Position numbers and translations under genes: made by a program. 26,098 bases of DNA, from the IMG/VR virus record IMGVR_UViG_3300027985_001671, positions 1-26,098 of that record. One strand, written 5' to 3'. Positions 6,713 through 14,920 of this stretch are shown here, in pieces. Each line of letters opens with the position of its first letter. The first letter of the stretch is position 1. The notes beneath the pieces are model-generated. The model was not told the DNA's origin. It made no database searches and saw only the letters and a list, made by a program, of their open reading frames with translations. The stretch is from a virus.

Positions 6713-6987
6713 TGGACATGGCCGCCATCACCGCCGAGGCCTCCTTCGGGGCCTTCGCCGAGGAGGTGACGCTGAACGGCGTCACCGTGCGCGGCATCCC
6801 CGAGTTCGGCGTGGCCATGGTCGGCGAGTTCGACCAGGTCACCGAGCGCCGCACCCTGCTGAGCCTGCTCAAGAGCGAGTGCCCCGCCGTGGCGCGCGGG
6901 CAGTCGGTCACCCTGCGCGGTGAGGCCTACACCGTGGACCAGATCGAGAAGGACGACGGCGCCGTGGTGCGGGTGGTGTTGCGATGA
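6712..6987 (+). CDS. Head-tail attachment protein, lambda gpFII-like
   Basis: 91 aa, mostly beta: VTLNGVTVRGIPEFGVAMVGEFDQV, then a repeat of small strands (GQSVTLRGEAYTVDQIEKDDGAVVRVVLR). Size, composition and position match phage attachment proteins of the FII type, which close the head and bind the tail. The start codon overlaps the upstream TGA; an ATG two codons later (6718) is an alternative. The 3' end overlaps the next gene by ATGA. Confidence 0.7.
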   Translation: MDMAAITAEASFGAFAEEVTLNGVTVRGIPEFGVAMVGEFDQVTERRTLLSLLKSECPAVARGQSVTLRGEAYTVDQIEKDDGAVVRVVLR

Positions 6988-7592
6988 GCGCCGTTTCCCA
7001 AGCAGACGACCTCACCGTCGACCTGAGCTTCTTCCATGAGCTGCCCGCGCAGCTCCAGGCCATCGGCACCGCCGTGGTCAACGCCGCCGCCGTGCAGGGC
7101 CGCACCGAGGCGGTGAAGCTGATGCGCGAGTCGGTCAACCTCCCCGAGACCTACATTCGCGACAAGCTGCGCATCGTCAAGGCGACCCGTGGCGGCAACC
7201 CGGAGGCAGTCATCCGCGCCGAGCGCCGCCCGGTGCTGCTCTCCCGATTCGCCTCCCGCCAGCTGGTGCGGGCTGCCAAGCGGGCCAAGGGCGACCCGCT
7301 GCGCGGCATCGCCAAGGGCCGCAAGCAGGCGGGCATCTCGGTCAAGGTCAAGCGCAGCGGTGGCCGCGCCAAGATGCCCGGCGCCTTCTTCATCCCCATC
7401 CGCGCCAACAAGGTCGAGGGCGGCAACGGCATGGCGCTGGCCGTGCGCACCGGCACTGGCCGCGACGATTACGAAATCAAATACGGCCCCTCGGTCGACC
7501 AGATGTTCCAGTCCGTGCGCGACCAGGTCGGCCCGGAGCTGCTCGACCAGATGCTCGATGCGTTCCTCGCCCGACTGGAGAAGCTGGCATGA
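6984..7592 (+). CDS. Minor tail protein Z-like (tail completion)
   Basis: 202 aa, basic. It has the pattern of lambda gpZ family proteins: an N-terminal helix (FFHELPAQLQAIGTAVVNAAA), VKLMRESVNLPETYIRDKL, and a later RTGTGRDDYEIKYGPSVDQMF near the C-terminus. This family is needed for tail completion and correct placing of the DNA end in the tail. It lies between FII-like and U-like genes as in lambda, with 4-base overlaps on both sides. Confidence 0.8.
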   Translation: MSAVSQADDLTVDLSFFHELPAQLQAIGTAVVNAAAVQGRTEAVKLMRESVNLPETYIRDKLRIVKATRGGNPEAVIRAERRPVLLSRFASRQLVRAAKRAKGDPLRGIAKGRKQAGISVKVKRSGGRAKMPGAFFIPIRANKVEGGNGMALAVRTGTGRDDYEIKYGPSVDQMFQSVRDQVGPELLDQMLDAFLARLEKLA

Positions 7593-8035
7593 CTGAACCA
7601 CTGGACGAGCAGATCGTCACCGCCGTGGCCGCCGCCCTGGCTGAGATCACCCAGGCCAACGGCTACCACCACGACCTCGGCCCCGAGCGGGTCTTCACCG
7701 AGCAGGACGGCGTGGGCGAGGAGGGCGTGCTCGACCTCATCGTCTTCGACCGCTCGCTCACCTTCGACGAGCAGAACCGTGACCGTACCCGTGGCGTGCT
7801 GGAGCTGCTCATCGACTGCGCCCTGCCGCTGGCCGATGTACGCACCGCCCGGCGCACCGCGCGCCTACTCGGCGCCGATATCCGCCGTGCACTGCGTGAA
7901 CAGCCCGAATGGCCCGTGGGACTGCTCGAACTGACCCTGACCAACCAACTGACAACCGCCCGCGATCCGGGCGCCAAGCACATCCACCTGAACGTCAACC
8001 TCTCCGCCAAGTTCGCGGAGTCACACAAGAGGTAA
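7589..8035 (+). CDS. Tail terminator, lambda gpU-like
   Basis: 148 aa, acidic. Order and size match the tail terminator (gpU, 131 aa), which stops tube polymerisation and forms the head-proximal tail end. Visible traits are an N-terminal helix LDEQIVTAVAAALAEITQ, a strand-rich centre, RTARRTARLLGADIRRAL and a final beta region. Sequence similarity to U is weak by eye; the call rests mainly on gene order between Z-like and tail-tube genes. Confidence 0.65.
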   Translation: MTEPLDEQIVTAVAAALAEITQANGYHHDLGPERVFTEQDGVGEEGVLDLIVFDRSLTFDEQNRDRTRGVLELLIDCALPLADVRTARRTARLLGADIRRALREQPEWPVGLLELTLTNQLTTARDPGAKHIHLNVNLSAKFAESHKR

Positions 8036-8041
8036 ACCACC

Positions 8042-8776
8042 ATGGCAGGCATGATCCTGGCTGGAAACTCCTACCTGAACCGTAAGGCCGCCGATGGCAG
8101 CGCCACCGGCTACCTCGGCCCGATGAACGCCAAGAAGCTGGCCATCACCCCCAAGGGGGTCACCACCAAGAACCGCGTCTCGAAGATGCGCGACAACTAC
8201 GGCGAGGTGCTGCAGAGCGTCTCGCTGCCCAATGGCTCCGACACCTTCGAGCTGGTCATCGATGAGGCCGAGCGCGAGCACATAGCCATGGCCCTGATGG
8301 GCAGCGCCGCCGCCCTCGCCGTGAGTGCCGGCACCGTCACCGACGAACCGCTCACCGCCATCCATGACAGCTGGGTCCCCCTGGCCAAGGGCAACCTCAC
8401 CGCTGAGAGCGACGTCATCACCTCCGACGACGGCCTCACCACCTACGTGCGTGGCACCGACTACCTCATCGACACCGTCGCCGGTCTGGTGAAGGTGCTC
8501 TCCTCCGGCAACGTCGCCGACGGCGCCAGCCTGCTGGCGGACTACGGCCACGGCGCGGTCAGCGGCGGCGAAGTCGTCGCCGGTAATGGCCAGCCCTTCA
8601 CCGCCGCGCTGCTGTTCGACGGCAAGGACATCTACACCGGCAAGCGCGTGGTACTGCGCATCCCCGAGGCGGTGGTCTCCCCGACCGGCAGCCTCGACCT
8701 GCTTGCCGATGACTGGCTGCCGCTGACCCTCAAAGGGGAGATCGTCGGCACCTTCTCCATTGAGCATCACGACTAA
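8042..8776 (+). CDS. Major tail tube protein
   Basis: 244 aa, beta-rich, no long helices. It starts MAGMILAGNSYLNRK, with LPNGSDTFELVIDEAEREHIAMAL in the first half and GDxxYTGKRVVLRIPEAVVSPTGSLDLLADDWLPLTLKGEI near the end, as in siphophage tail tube proteins that stack as hexamers. It stands between terminator and tape measure genes. RBS CAAGAGG sits before the ATG. Confidence 0.8.
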   Translation: MAGMILAGNSYLNRKAADGSATGYLGPMNAKKLAITPKGVTTKNRVSKMRDNYGEVLQSVSLPNGSDTFELVIDEAEREHIAMALMGSAAALAVSAGTVTDEPLTAIHDSWVPLAKGNLTAESDVITSDDGLTTYVRGTDYLIDTVAGLVKVLSSGNVADGASLLADYGHGAVSGGEVVAGNGQPFTAALLFDGKDIYTGKRVVLRIPEAVVSPTGSLDLLADDWLPLTLKGEIVGTFSIEHHD

Positions 8777-8807
8777 ACACAACCGTACCCCATAAGGAGC
8801 ACATCCC

Positions 8808-8999
8808 ATGAGCGACGAGAAGAAGCCAGCCGAGGTCGACCCCGTGGCCGTGCCCGAGCCCAAGCAGGAGCCCAAGCGGGTGACCGTCACCCTCAAGCAG
8901 GCGCATACCCACAAGGGCACCGAGCACCCGGTCGGCGCCCGCATCGAGGTGCGCCAGGACCAGATCCCCTGGCTGCGCCAACAGGGCGTCATCGCCTGA
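8808..8999 (+). CDS. Small protein of the DUF7210 type
   Basis: 63 aa. The first 20 residues are charged and Pro-rich (KKPAEVDPVAVPEPKQEPK); the rest, VTVTLKQAHTHKGTEHPVGARIEV ... WLRQQGVIA, is a pattern seen in many phage mini-proteins (His-rich turn, then a Gly-Val at the end). AAGGAG precedes the ATG. It occupies the place of the lambda G/GT tail chaperones, but no frameshift extension was found. Function unknown. Confidence 0.65.
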   Translation: MSDEKKPAEVDPVAVPEPKQEPKRVTVTLKQAHTHKGTEHPVGARIEVRQDQIPWLRQQGVIA

Positions 9000-9005
9000 C
9001 CATCA

Positions 9006-9026
9006 GGCCCCGCCGCGCGCGGGGCC
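9006..9026 (+). other. Strong GC hairpin before the tape measure gene
   Basis: GGCCCCGC (9006-9013) pairs perfectly with GCGGGGCC (9019-9026), loop CGCGC. It lies 6 bases after the upstream stop codon and 28 bases before the tape measure ATG. With no T run it is not an intrinsic terminator. It may slow ribosomes or polymerase, or protect mRNA, to set the ratio of tube to tape measure protein. Confidence 0.55.
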
Positions 9027-9054
9027 ACTCCATACCCCACGGAATAGCTGACTG

Positions 9055-12000
9055 ATGGCCGACCTCAAGACCAAAGCCGTCGAACTCTGGCTGCGCGCCA
9101 AGGACCTCTTCACCGCGCCGACCAAGGCGGCAGGCAAGTCCGCCGCCGCCCTCGGCGAGGAGGCCCGCACCCTGCGCTCGCGTCTCTCAGAGCTGAAAAC
9201 GCTCGACGCAGAAGTGGGCTCCATCGTCAAACTCAAGGCCGCCACGGCTGACGCCGAGTCGACCCTGAAGGGACTCACCGAACAGCTCACCGAGGCACAG
9301 GCTGAGTCCGCCACCGCCGCCGAGGCCTACGTCGGTGCCACGCGCAAAGTCGAAGCGCTGCGTGAGGAGCAGGCGCGCCTCAAGGAGGCCCTCGGCGACT
9401 CGGCAGCCGCTCAGCGGCGTGCCACTGAGGTGAGCCAGCAGGCGGCGAGCGCCGCCCGTGAAAATCAGACTCAGCTCGACGCGGCCTGGCGGTCTGTGGC
9501 CAAGCTTGGCGACCAGACCGAGGCCGCCTCGATCAAGGTGCGTGCGATGCAGCGCGACCTGGATGCCCAGCAGCAGGCGATCACCACCCTGGGGCCGCGG
9601 ACGGCAGAGACAGCCAAGGCCCACGACAAACTCACAGAATCGATTGCATCGCTCAAGGGTAAGCTGGGCGAGGCGCAGAACAGTGCCAGCGGCCTGAGTG
9701 ACGCCTATCAACGCCAGGTGCAGCAGACGCGCGACCTCGGCCAGCGCCAGCTGGAGTTGAACCAGGGTGCCAAACAGGCGGCCCAAGCCGCCACCGATCA
9801 GCGTGCGGCTCACGCCGACCTCAAGAGCGCACTGTCCAGTACCGGTGCCGCCCTGCGCGAGGCCTCAGCAGAGGAGAGGGCCGCAGGCAAGGCCAGCAAA
9901 GAGGCCGACAAATCCGTCGCCGACCTAACCGCTCAGGTCGAAAAAGCGAACGTCGCCTGGATCGCCCAGCGTCGGGAGCTGCGTGAGGTCGAGGGCTCAC
10001 TCCAGCGCGCCGGGGTCGACCTCACCGACCTGCGCGCCGCTCAGGAGAAGGTCGGCGCCCAGACTGACGAGGCGCGAGAAGCCTTGGGCCGACACCAGAA
10101 GGAGCTGCGCGAAAGCGGTGAAGCCACTGCATCACTGACCACGCGCACGGGCGGTCTTGTCAAGGGCCTGCTCGCCACGGCGGCGGCTTACATCGGTCTA
10201 CGCGAGCTGGCAGGCTTCTTTACCGACAGCGTCAAAGAGGCCGCCGCCTTTGAGCAGCAGATGGACGCCGTGGCCGCCGTCTCCGGCGCCGTAGGCTCCG
10301 AGTTCGAAGCGATGGCCGCCGCCGCCCGCGAGGCCGGGGCCAATACCACCTTTACCGCCACCGAGGCGGCCCAAGCGCTGGAGAACCTGGCGCGTGCAGG
10401 TCTGAAGCCCAAGGAGTCCATCGAGGCGCTGAACCCCGCCTTGGCCCTGGCGCGCGGTAACTCGCTCGACCTCGGCGAGGCGGCCTCGTACCTGACCACC
10501 GTCACTGCCGCCATGAACCTGCGCTTCGAGGAGAGCGGGCGTGTGGCCGACGTGCTCACCAAGGGCGCCGCTTCGGCCAACACCACGGTCGAGCAGTTGG
10601 CCAACGCCTTGAGTTACGCCGGGCCGGTGGCCGTCACCGCCGGGATGAGCATCGAGCAGGTGACGGCCATCATCGGCGTCTTCTCGAACGCGGGCATCCA
10701 GGGTGAGCGCGCCGGTACGGCCTTCCGCTCTATCCTCGCCCAGATGAGTGACCCGGCGAGCCAGGCGAGCCGTGCCCTACGCGAGCTGGGGATCGCCACC
10801 GACGACCCGACCCAGGCGCTGATCCAGCTCGCCGAGAAGGGCGCCGCAGGGCAGAGTGCCGTGCGCGCTTTCGGCATGGAGGCCGGTCCCGCCCTACAGG
10901 CCGCTCTCAACCAAGGTACCGAGGCGCTTGAACGCCAGCTGCGCGAGATCGCTGCCCACAGCGGCGCCGCGCAGAACGCTGCCAACATCATGAACGATAA
11001 CCTCTCCGGGGCTGTGACCGCCTTGGGGTCGGCGTGGGATGCGCTGCGTGAGCGGCTGGTGCGGCCTCTGCTCAAACCGTTGCAGGGTGAGGTCGAGGGG
11101 CTGACTACCTACCTGCGCGACCTGGCGAAAGACCCCAGTGTTGACGAGTTCGGCAGGCGCCTGGTCGAGATGTTCAAGAACGGCGCTGCCGCCGTGAAGA
11201 GCTTTCTTAGCGGGTTCGACTTTGCTGGTGCAATGGATGCCACAAGTGAGTTCGGGAAAACGGCAAGCGAGTCATTCCGATCCATCAGCGCGGCAGCAAC
11301 CGGTGTAACAGCGGCGTTCAAGATCGTGTTCAACATGATCACCTCGAACGTCAGCCGGGTCGCGGGTGGCATTACAAGCATGGTGGCGACGGCGCTTGAT
11401 GGCGTATCCAAGCTGGCCGAATGGGCCGGTCGTGATGAGCTGGCGAAGTCCACCAGAGAAACAGCCGAGGTACTCAAGACGATTTCCGACGGGTATCGCC
11501 AGCAAGTAGAGCAGGACACGAACGACATAAAGGCCGCCTGGAACAGCCTGACCGAGACTCAAGAGACCTCGGCAAAGGTCGCTAAGGCCAGCGCGGATGA
11601 GCACAAAACCGCCGCCGAAACCCAACTCACCGCGACCCAGCAGCTCGCGGCAGGCACCGAAGCGTACGCCACCAAGGTCGAGCAGGCCCGCGCCAAGCTC
11701 GCCGACCTGGCCGCCTCCGGCACCGCCAGCGGCGCCGAGCTGGAGGCCGCCACCCGTGCCGTGGCTGCTGCCGAGGCGGAGCGCCAACAGGCCCTCGCTG
11801 TTACTGCCAAGTCCATGAGCGCCGCGCAGGCCGAGGAGAAGGCCGCCGCCGACAAGGTGGCCGAGGCCCGCGCCAAGCTCAACGAATTGGTGAATAGCGG
11901 TATCGCCAGCGCCGAGCAGCTCGCCCTGGCTGCCGCCAACGTCACCGCAGCAGAGGCCGAGCAGGAGAAGGTCGCCGCCCGCGTCGGCGCGGCCCTCGCC

Positions 12001-13473
12001 GAGGAGCAGGCCGCCACTCAGACCTTGGCCGAAGCCAAGGCGAAGCTGAGTGCATTGATGCTGGAGGGGATCAGCAGCAACGAGCAGCTGCTCGCCGCCC
12101 AAGAGGCGGTTACCGCCGCAGAGCAGCGCCTCGACGCCGCTCGCGTCCAGTCCGCCGAGAGCAGTCTGGCGGCCACCCAGCGCGCCACCGAGGCGAGCGC
12201 CAAGGCCATCGACGCGGCCCAGCAGCTTGGTGTGGACGTGGCCCTGGTCACCACCGGCATCAGCAAGGCCGGAGCCGAGGCCATCGGCCAGTTCAGCAAC
12301 GTGGCCTCAGGTGTGCTCAAGGGGTACGCAGGGGGTAGCGAGATCATCATCAAGGGCTTCGAGGCGGCCCTGGCCAAGATGAGCCGACCCAAGGAGGTCG
12401 CCGAGCTGGAGAAGGCGCTGGAGTCCGCCTTCAAGGCGGGCAAGCTCTCCGCCGAGCAGTACAAGAAAGAGGTGGAACTGGCCAAACAGCGCACCCAGGA
12501 GCTGGCCGCCACCGCCGACGATGAACTCAATCGCGCCTACGAGACCCTGAACGTCACCACCACGGCCATGCTCAAGGCCGCTGCCGCCAAGGCCGTCTCC
12601 GCCTACGAGACGATCAAGGCCTCCGGTACCGCCACTGCGGCGGACCTTGAGAAGGCGTGGCTGGCTCAGGCCCGCGCACAGGTCGAGGCCTACGGTGAGG
12701 TCAGGGCCGTAGGCCTTCAAGCGGCCGCCGACGTGATGGGGATCGGCGATGAGTTCCGCAAGCTCACCGAGGCGGTGCTGGGTACCGGGGACGCCGCCGA
12801 AGAGAGCGGCGACAAGATAACCGAAGCCAACGAGCGCACACGCCAAAGCACCCGCGACCTACGCGAGGAGATGCGTGGCCTCAGTGACGACATCCAGCAG
12901 GTGGAGGGGTCGCTGTACTCCATGGCCGCTTCTGCGGATACGGCTATCAGCCGCCTGCGCGATGGCGTGAGCGTCGCCAACACCCACGTCCAGGGCTTCA
13001 CCCAGGAGATGATGACCTACTACACCGAGCTGACGACCCGCTCCAACGCACTCACCTATTCCATCCAAGCCCAGCAGTCCCTCTGGGAGAGCGCCGCCCG
13101 CCAGACCCGTGAGCGCAATGCCCAAGAGCAGGCCGCCGCCGAGCGCCTCGATGCGCAGATGGACCGCACCCTCGCCTCGATTCAGGCGCAAATCACCGAG
13201 CAGCAGCGCCTCGCCGAAGTAGGCTCACTCACCGCTGGGCAGTTGGCGCAGCGCATGGCGACGCTCAACGCCCAGGCCGAGGCGACCCTGCGCACCTTCG
13301 AGCGCCAGATTACCAGCCTCAAAACCCTTGATAGCAGTTCACTCGCCTCACTGCGCTCCACCTTAGAGAGCCTCAAGCGCTCCCTGGCCACGGACCTGGG
13401 TAACGAGCTACTCGCCTCCATCGAGAGCGCCGCGCGCCTCTCCTTCTCTCACGCCTCCTCAGGATTCCGATGA
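9055..13473 (+). CDS. Tape measure protein
   Basis: 1472 aa, largest gene of the window. It sets tail length and leaves through the tube during DNA ejection. Residues 1-365 are almost continuous Ala/Glu/Lys/Gln-rich coiled coil. A hydrophobic segment near 366-390 (GLVKGLLATAAAYIGLRELAGFF) precedes a TP901-type core to about residue 640 (AAAFEQQMDAVAAVSGA, TTFTATEAAQALENLARAG, FSNAGIQGERAGTAFRSILAQM). Residues about 870-1050 hold three internal repeats. The C-terminal part has further coiled coil and some Trp/Tyr. At 1.5 Angstrom per residue for a helix, this length predicts a tail of roughly 220 nm; the value is an estimate. The stop overlaps the next start by ATGA. Confidence 0.95.
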   Translation: MADLKTKAVELWLRAKDLFTAPTKAAGKSAAALGEEARTLRSRLSELKTLDAEVGSIVKLKAATADAESTLKGLTEQLTEAQAESATAAEAYVGATRKVEALREEQARLKEALGDSAAAQRRATEVSQQAASAARENQTQLDAAWRSVAKLGDQTEAASIKVRAMQRDLDAQQQAITTLGPRTAETAKAHDKLTESIASLKGKLGEAQNSASGLSDAYQRQVQQTRDLGQRQLELNQGAKQAAQAATDQRAAHADLKSALSSTGAALREASAEERAAGKASKEADKSVADLTAQVEKANVAWIAQRRELREVEGSLQRAGVDLTDLRAAQEKVGAQTDEAREALGRHQKELRESGEATASLTTRTGGLVKGLLATAAAYIGLRELAGFFTDSVKEAAAFEQQMDAVAAVSGAVGSEFEAMAAAAREAGANTTFTATEAAQALENLARAGLKPKESIEALNPALALARGNSLDLGEAASYLTTVTAAMNLRFEESGRVADVLTKGAASANTTVEQLANALSYAGPVAVTAGMSIEQVTAIIGVFSNAGIQGERAGTAFRSILAQMSDPASQASRALRELGIATDDPTQALIQLAEKGAAGQSAVRAFGMEAGPALQAALNQGTEALERQLREIAAHSGAAQNAANIMNDNLSGAVTALGSAWDALRERLVRPLLKPLQGEVEGLTTYLRDLAKDPSVDEFGRRLVEMFKNGAAAVKSFLSGFDFAGAMDATSEFGKTASESFRSISAAATGVTAAFKIVFNMITSNVSRVAGGITSMVATALDGVSKLAEWAGRDELAKSTRETAEVLKTISDGYRQQVEQDTNDIKAAWNSLTETQETSAKVAKASADEHKTAAETQLTATQQLAAGTEAYATKVEQARAKLADLAASGTASGAELEAATRAVAAAEAERQQALAVTAKSMSAAQAEEKAAADKVAEARAKLNELVNSGIASAEQLALAAANVTAAEAEQEKVAARVGAALAEEQAATQTLAEAKAKLSALMLEGISSNEQLLAAQEAVTAAEQRLDAARVQSAESSLAATQRATEASAKAIDAAQQLGVDVALVTTGISKAGAEAIGQFSNVASGVLKGYAGGSEIIIKGFEAALAKMSRPKEVAELEKALESAFKAGKLSAEQYKKEVELAKQRTQELAATADDELNRAYETLNVTTTAMLKAAAAKAVSAYETIKASGTATAADLEKAWLAQARAQVEAYGEVRAVGLQAAADVMGIGDEFRKLTEAVLGTGDAAEESGDKITEANERTRQSTRDLREEMRGLSDDIQQVEGSLYSMAASADTAISRLRDGVSVANTHVQGFTQEMMTYYTELTTRSNALTYSIQAQQSLWESAARQTRERNAQEQAAAERLDAQMDRTLASIQAQITEQQRLAEVGSLTAGQLAQRMATLNAQAEATLRTFERQITSLKTLDSSSLASLRSTLESLKRSLATDLGNELLASIESAARLSFSHASSGFR
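11686..12160 (+). repeat. Three imperfect coiled-coil repeats inside the tape measure gene
   Basis: The motif ARAKLxxLxxSGxAS starts at residues 878 and 938 and in the form AKAKLSALMLEGISS at 994, so repeat lengths are 60 and 56 codons. Each is followed by a second helix (ELEAATRAVAAAEAE, QLALAAANVTAAEAE, QLLAAQEAVTAAEQR). DNA is also similar (GCCCGCGCCAAGCTC at 11686 and 11866). A weaker relative, ASGTATAADLEKAWLAQARAQ, is near 12621. Such duplication is a likely route by which tail length changes. Confidence 0.75.
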
Positions 13474-14564
13474 GCACCATCACCCTCTCCGACGGCACGA
13501 CTACCCTCGACCTTGGCGATATGCGCTGGCTCGACCGCCTCTGGTCGCCGGTGCGTCACGCCTCGGTCCCATCTCTCACCGGCGCGCTGCTGCTAGATGT
13601 GGCCACCCTCCAGGCCGGGCGCCCCATCACCCTGCAGGGCGGCGAGGGCTACGGTTGGCTCACCGGCGCCCAGCTCGAACAGCTGCTCGCCTGGGCGGCG
13701 CTGCCCGAGGCGTTCCTCACCCTGAGCCTCGACGGCCAAAGCCGAGAGGTGGTCTTTGACCACGCAGGGGAGGGCGCCATTCGCGGCGAGCCGCTCTTCC
13801 CCGCCATCGTCGACCCGGATGAGGCGCAGGACCAGCACCTGCTCACCCTGCGCTTCGTCGAGACCATCCCACCCAGTGTGCTCGCCGCTGCGGTAGAGCC
13901 CCTATGGTGGCTGCGCGCCAGTGACCTGGCGCTCGGTGGCGTGAGTGTCTGGCCGGATGCGGGCTCACTCGGTATCGCCCCCTATCAGGGCAGCATCGAC
14001 CTACAGCCACAGGCCGATGGGTCGACCGTATGGTTCGATGCAGTGGACGACGGACTCGTCATCCCACTGCTCAACGGTGCCGGGCATATGGCCGGAGCCG
14101 CGACCCTGTGCGTGACATTCGTCCTCAGCGTGCCGCAGCTTACCAACGCGCTGAACGTCCTACACGACAACATCGGCATGGCGCCTTGGTATCGCTACGG
14201 GTGCAGCATCAGCACGGCGGGCGCCATCACATTCAAAGTTGCCGACAGCCTTGCGGCACTCATCTCGGTGACATCGGCGGCGGGCGTCGTCACCCCTGGG
14301 CAGGTCATCGTGATATCGACTGTGCTCACGGCTGATGGATATCTACACCTCTACGCCAATCGCATCGAGGTCGGCCTCTCAGCGGTGGCCGCGACGGGCG
14401 GCATCCTCCCGGCCACGACGTTCAGCAGCGCGTCGCGGGTGCGCTCCGCATACGGGAGTTCGTCCCAGATGGCGCTCAAAACACTGCGCCAGTTCCCCAT
14501 CACGACCCTCGACGAGGCGATCGCCGAACACACGTCTATCTGCGATCAGGAGGGGATCGCATGA
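13470..14564 (+). CDS. Tail-tip protein with C-terminal lectin-like segment
   Basis: 364 aa. The N-terminal about 135 residues (TTTLDLGDMRWLDRLW, SLTGALLLDVATLQAGRPITLQGG, DEAQDQHLLTLRFVE) follow a pattern found in phage tail proteins encoded right after tape measure genes, the position of distal tail proteins. Residues about 170-345 look like a LamG/concanavalin-type jelly roll (STVWFDAVDDGLVIPL, TVLTADGYLHLYANRIEV), which could bind host surface sugars. Codon use in the second part (about 14080-14480) is visibly less biased than in the first, suggesting a more recently acquired domain. The gene overlaps both neighbours by 4 bases. Confidence 0.7.
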   Translation: MSTITLSDGTTTLDLGDMRWLDRLWSPVRHASVPSLTGALLLDVATLQAGRPITLQGGEGYGWLTGAQLEQLLAWAALPEAFLTLSLDGQSREVVFDHAGEGAIRGEPLFPAIVDPDEAQDQHLLTLRFVETIPPSVLAAAVEPLWWLRASDLALGGVSVWPDAGSLGIAPYQGSIDLQPQADGSTVWFDAVDDGLVIPLLNGAGHMAGAATLCVTFVLSVPQLTNALNVLHDNIGMAPWYRYGCSISTAGAITFKVADSLAALISVTSAAGVVTPGQVIVISTVLTADGYLHLYANRIEVGLSAVAATGGILPATTFSSASRVRSAYGSSSQMALKTLRQFPITTLDEAIAEHTSICDQEGIA

Positions 14565-14917
14565 GCCCCTTCGCGATGCACGTCGACGGCTCGTTGGTCG
14601 ATGCGGCCCGGCGCCTCTCCGCTGCCACGGGTTGGCCGCTGGCTTGGTCGGTCTGGCTCAGCCCCGACGGACACCCCCCGGCCATCCGCTTTGGCTGCAA
14701 CCTCGCCCATCCTCCCGCCGCGCTGCGCGAAGGGTTGCTCGCGCTCAAGGTGCTGCCACTGGCCGAGGCGCAGGCGCGCTATAGCGCCGTACTCACCGCC
14801 GAGGAGGTCGAGCGGCTCATCGCTGACGTGGCCATTGGCGATGGGCTGACCCTGAGCGCGCTGTGCGGCACCGCCCTCAAACCCATTGACCGCACGCACA
14901 ACCCCCTTGAGGAGTAA
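14561..14917 (+). CDS. Small tail-tip cluster protein, unknown function
   Basis: 118 aa. A Shine-Dalgarno AGGAGGGG lies in front of the ATG, which overlaps the preceding TGA. The sequence is Ala/Leu-rich with a short WPLAWSVWLSPDG stretch and a helical second half (AEEVERLIADVAIG). I do not recognise the family. Its tight coupling between two tail proteins suggests a tail assembly or tip component. Confidence 0.6.
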   Translation: MSPFAMHVDGSLVDAARRLSAATGWPLAWSVWLSPDGHPPAIRFGCNLAHPPAALREGLLALKVLPLAEAQARYSAVLTAEEVERLIADVAIGDGLTLSALCGTALKPIDRTHNPLEE

Positions 14918-14920
14918 CCC

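Noticed and set aside
9006-9026. Rho-independent terminator before the tape measure
   Set aside because: No T run follows the stem, and termination here would switch off all tail genes.
8808-9054. Lambda G/GT-type programmed frameshift before the tape measure
   Set aside because: No slippery heptamer with an extending frame was found in the 63-aa gene or after it.
11272-12102. Gly/Leu-rich minus-strand frame in the tape measure
   Set aside because: Low-complexity complement of the Ala/Glu-rich coiled-coil repeats.
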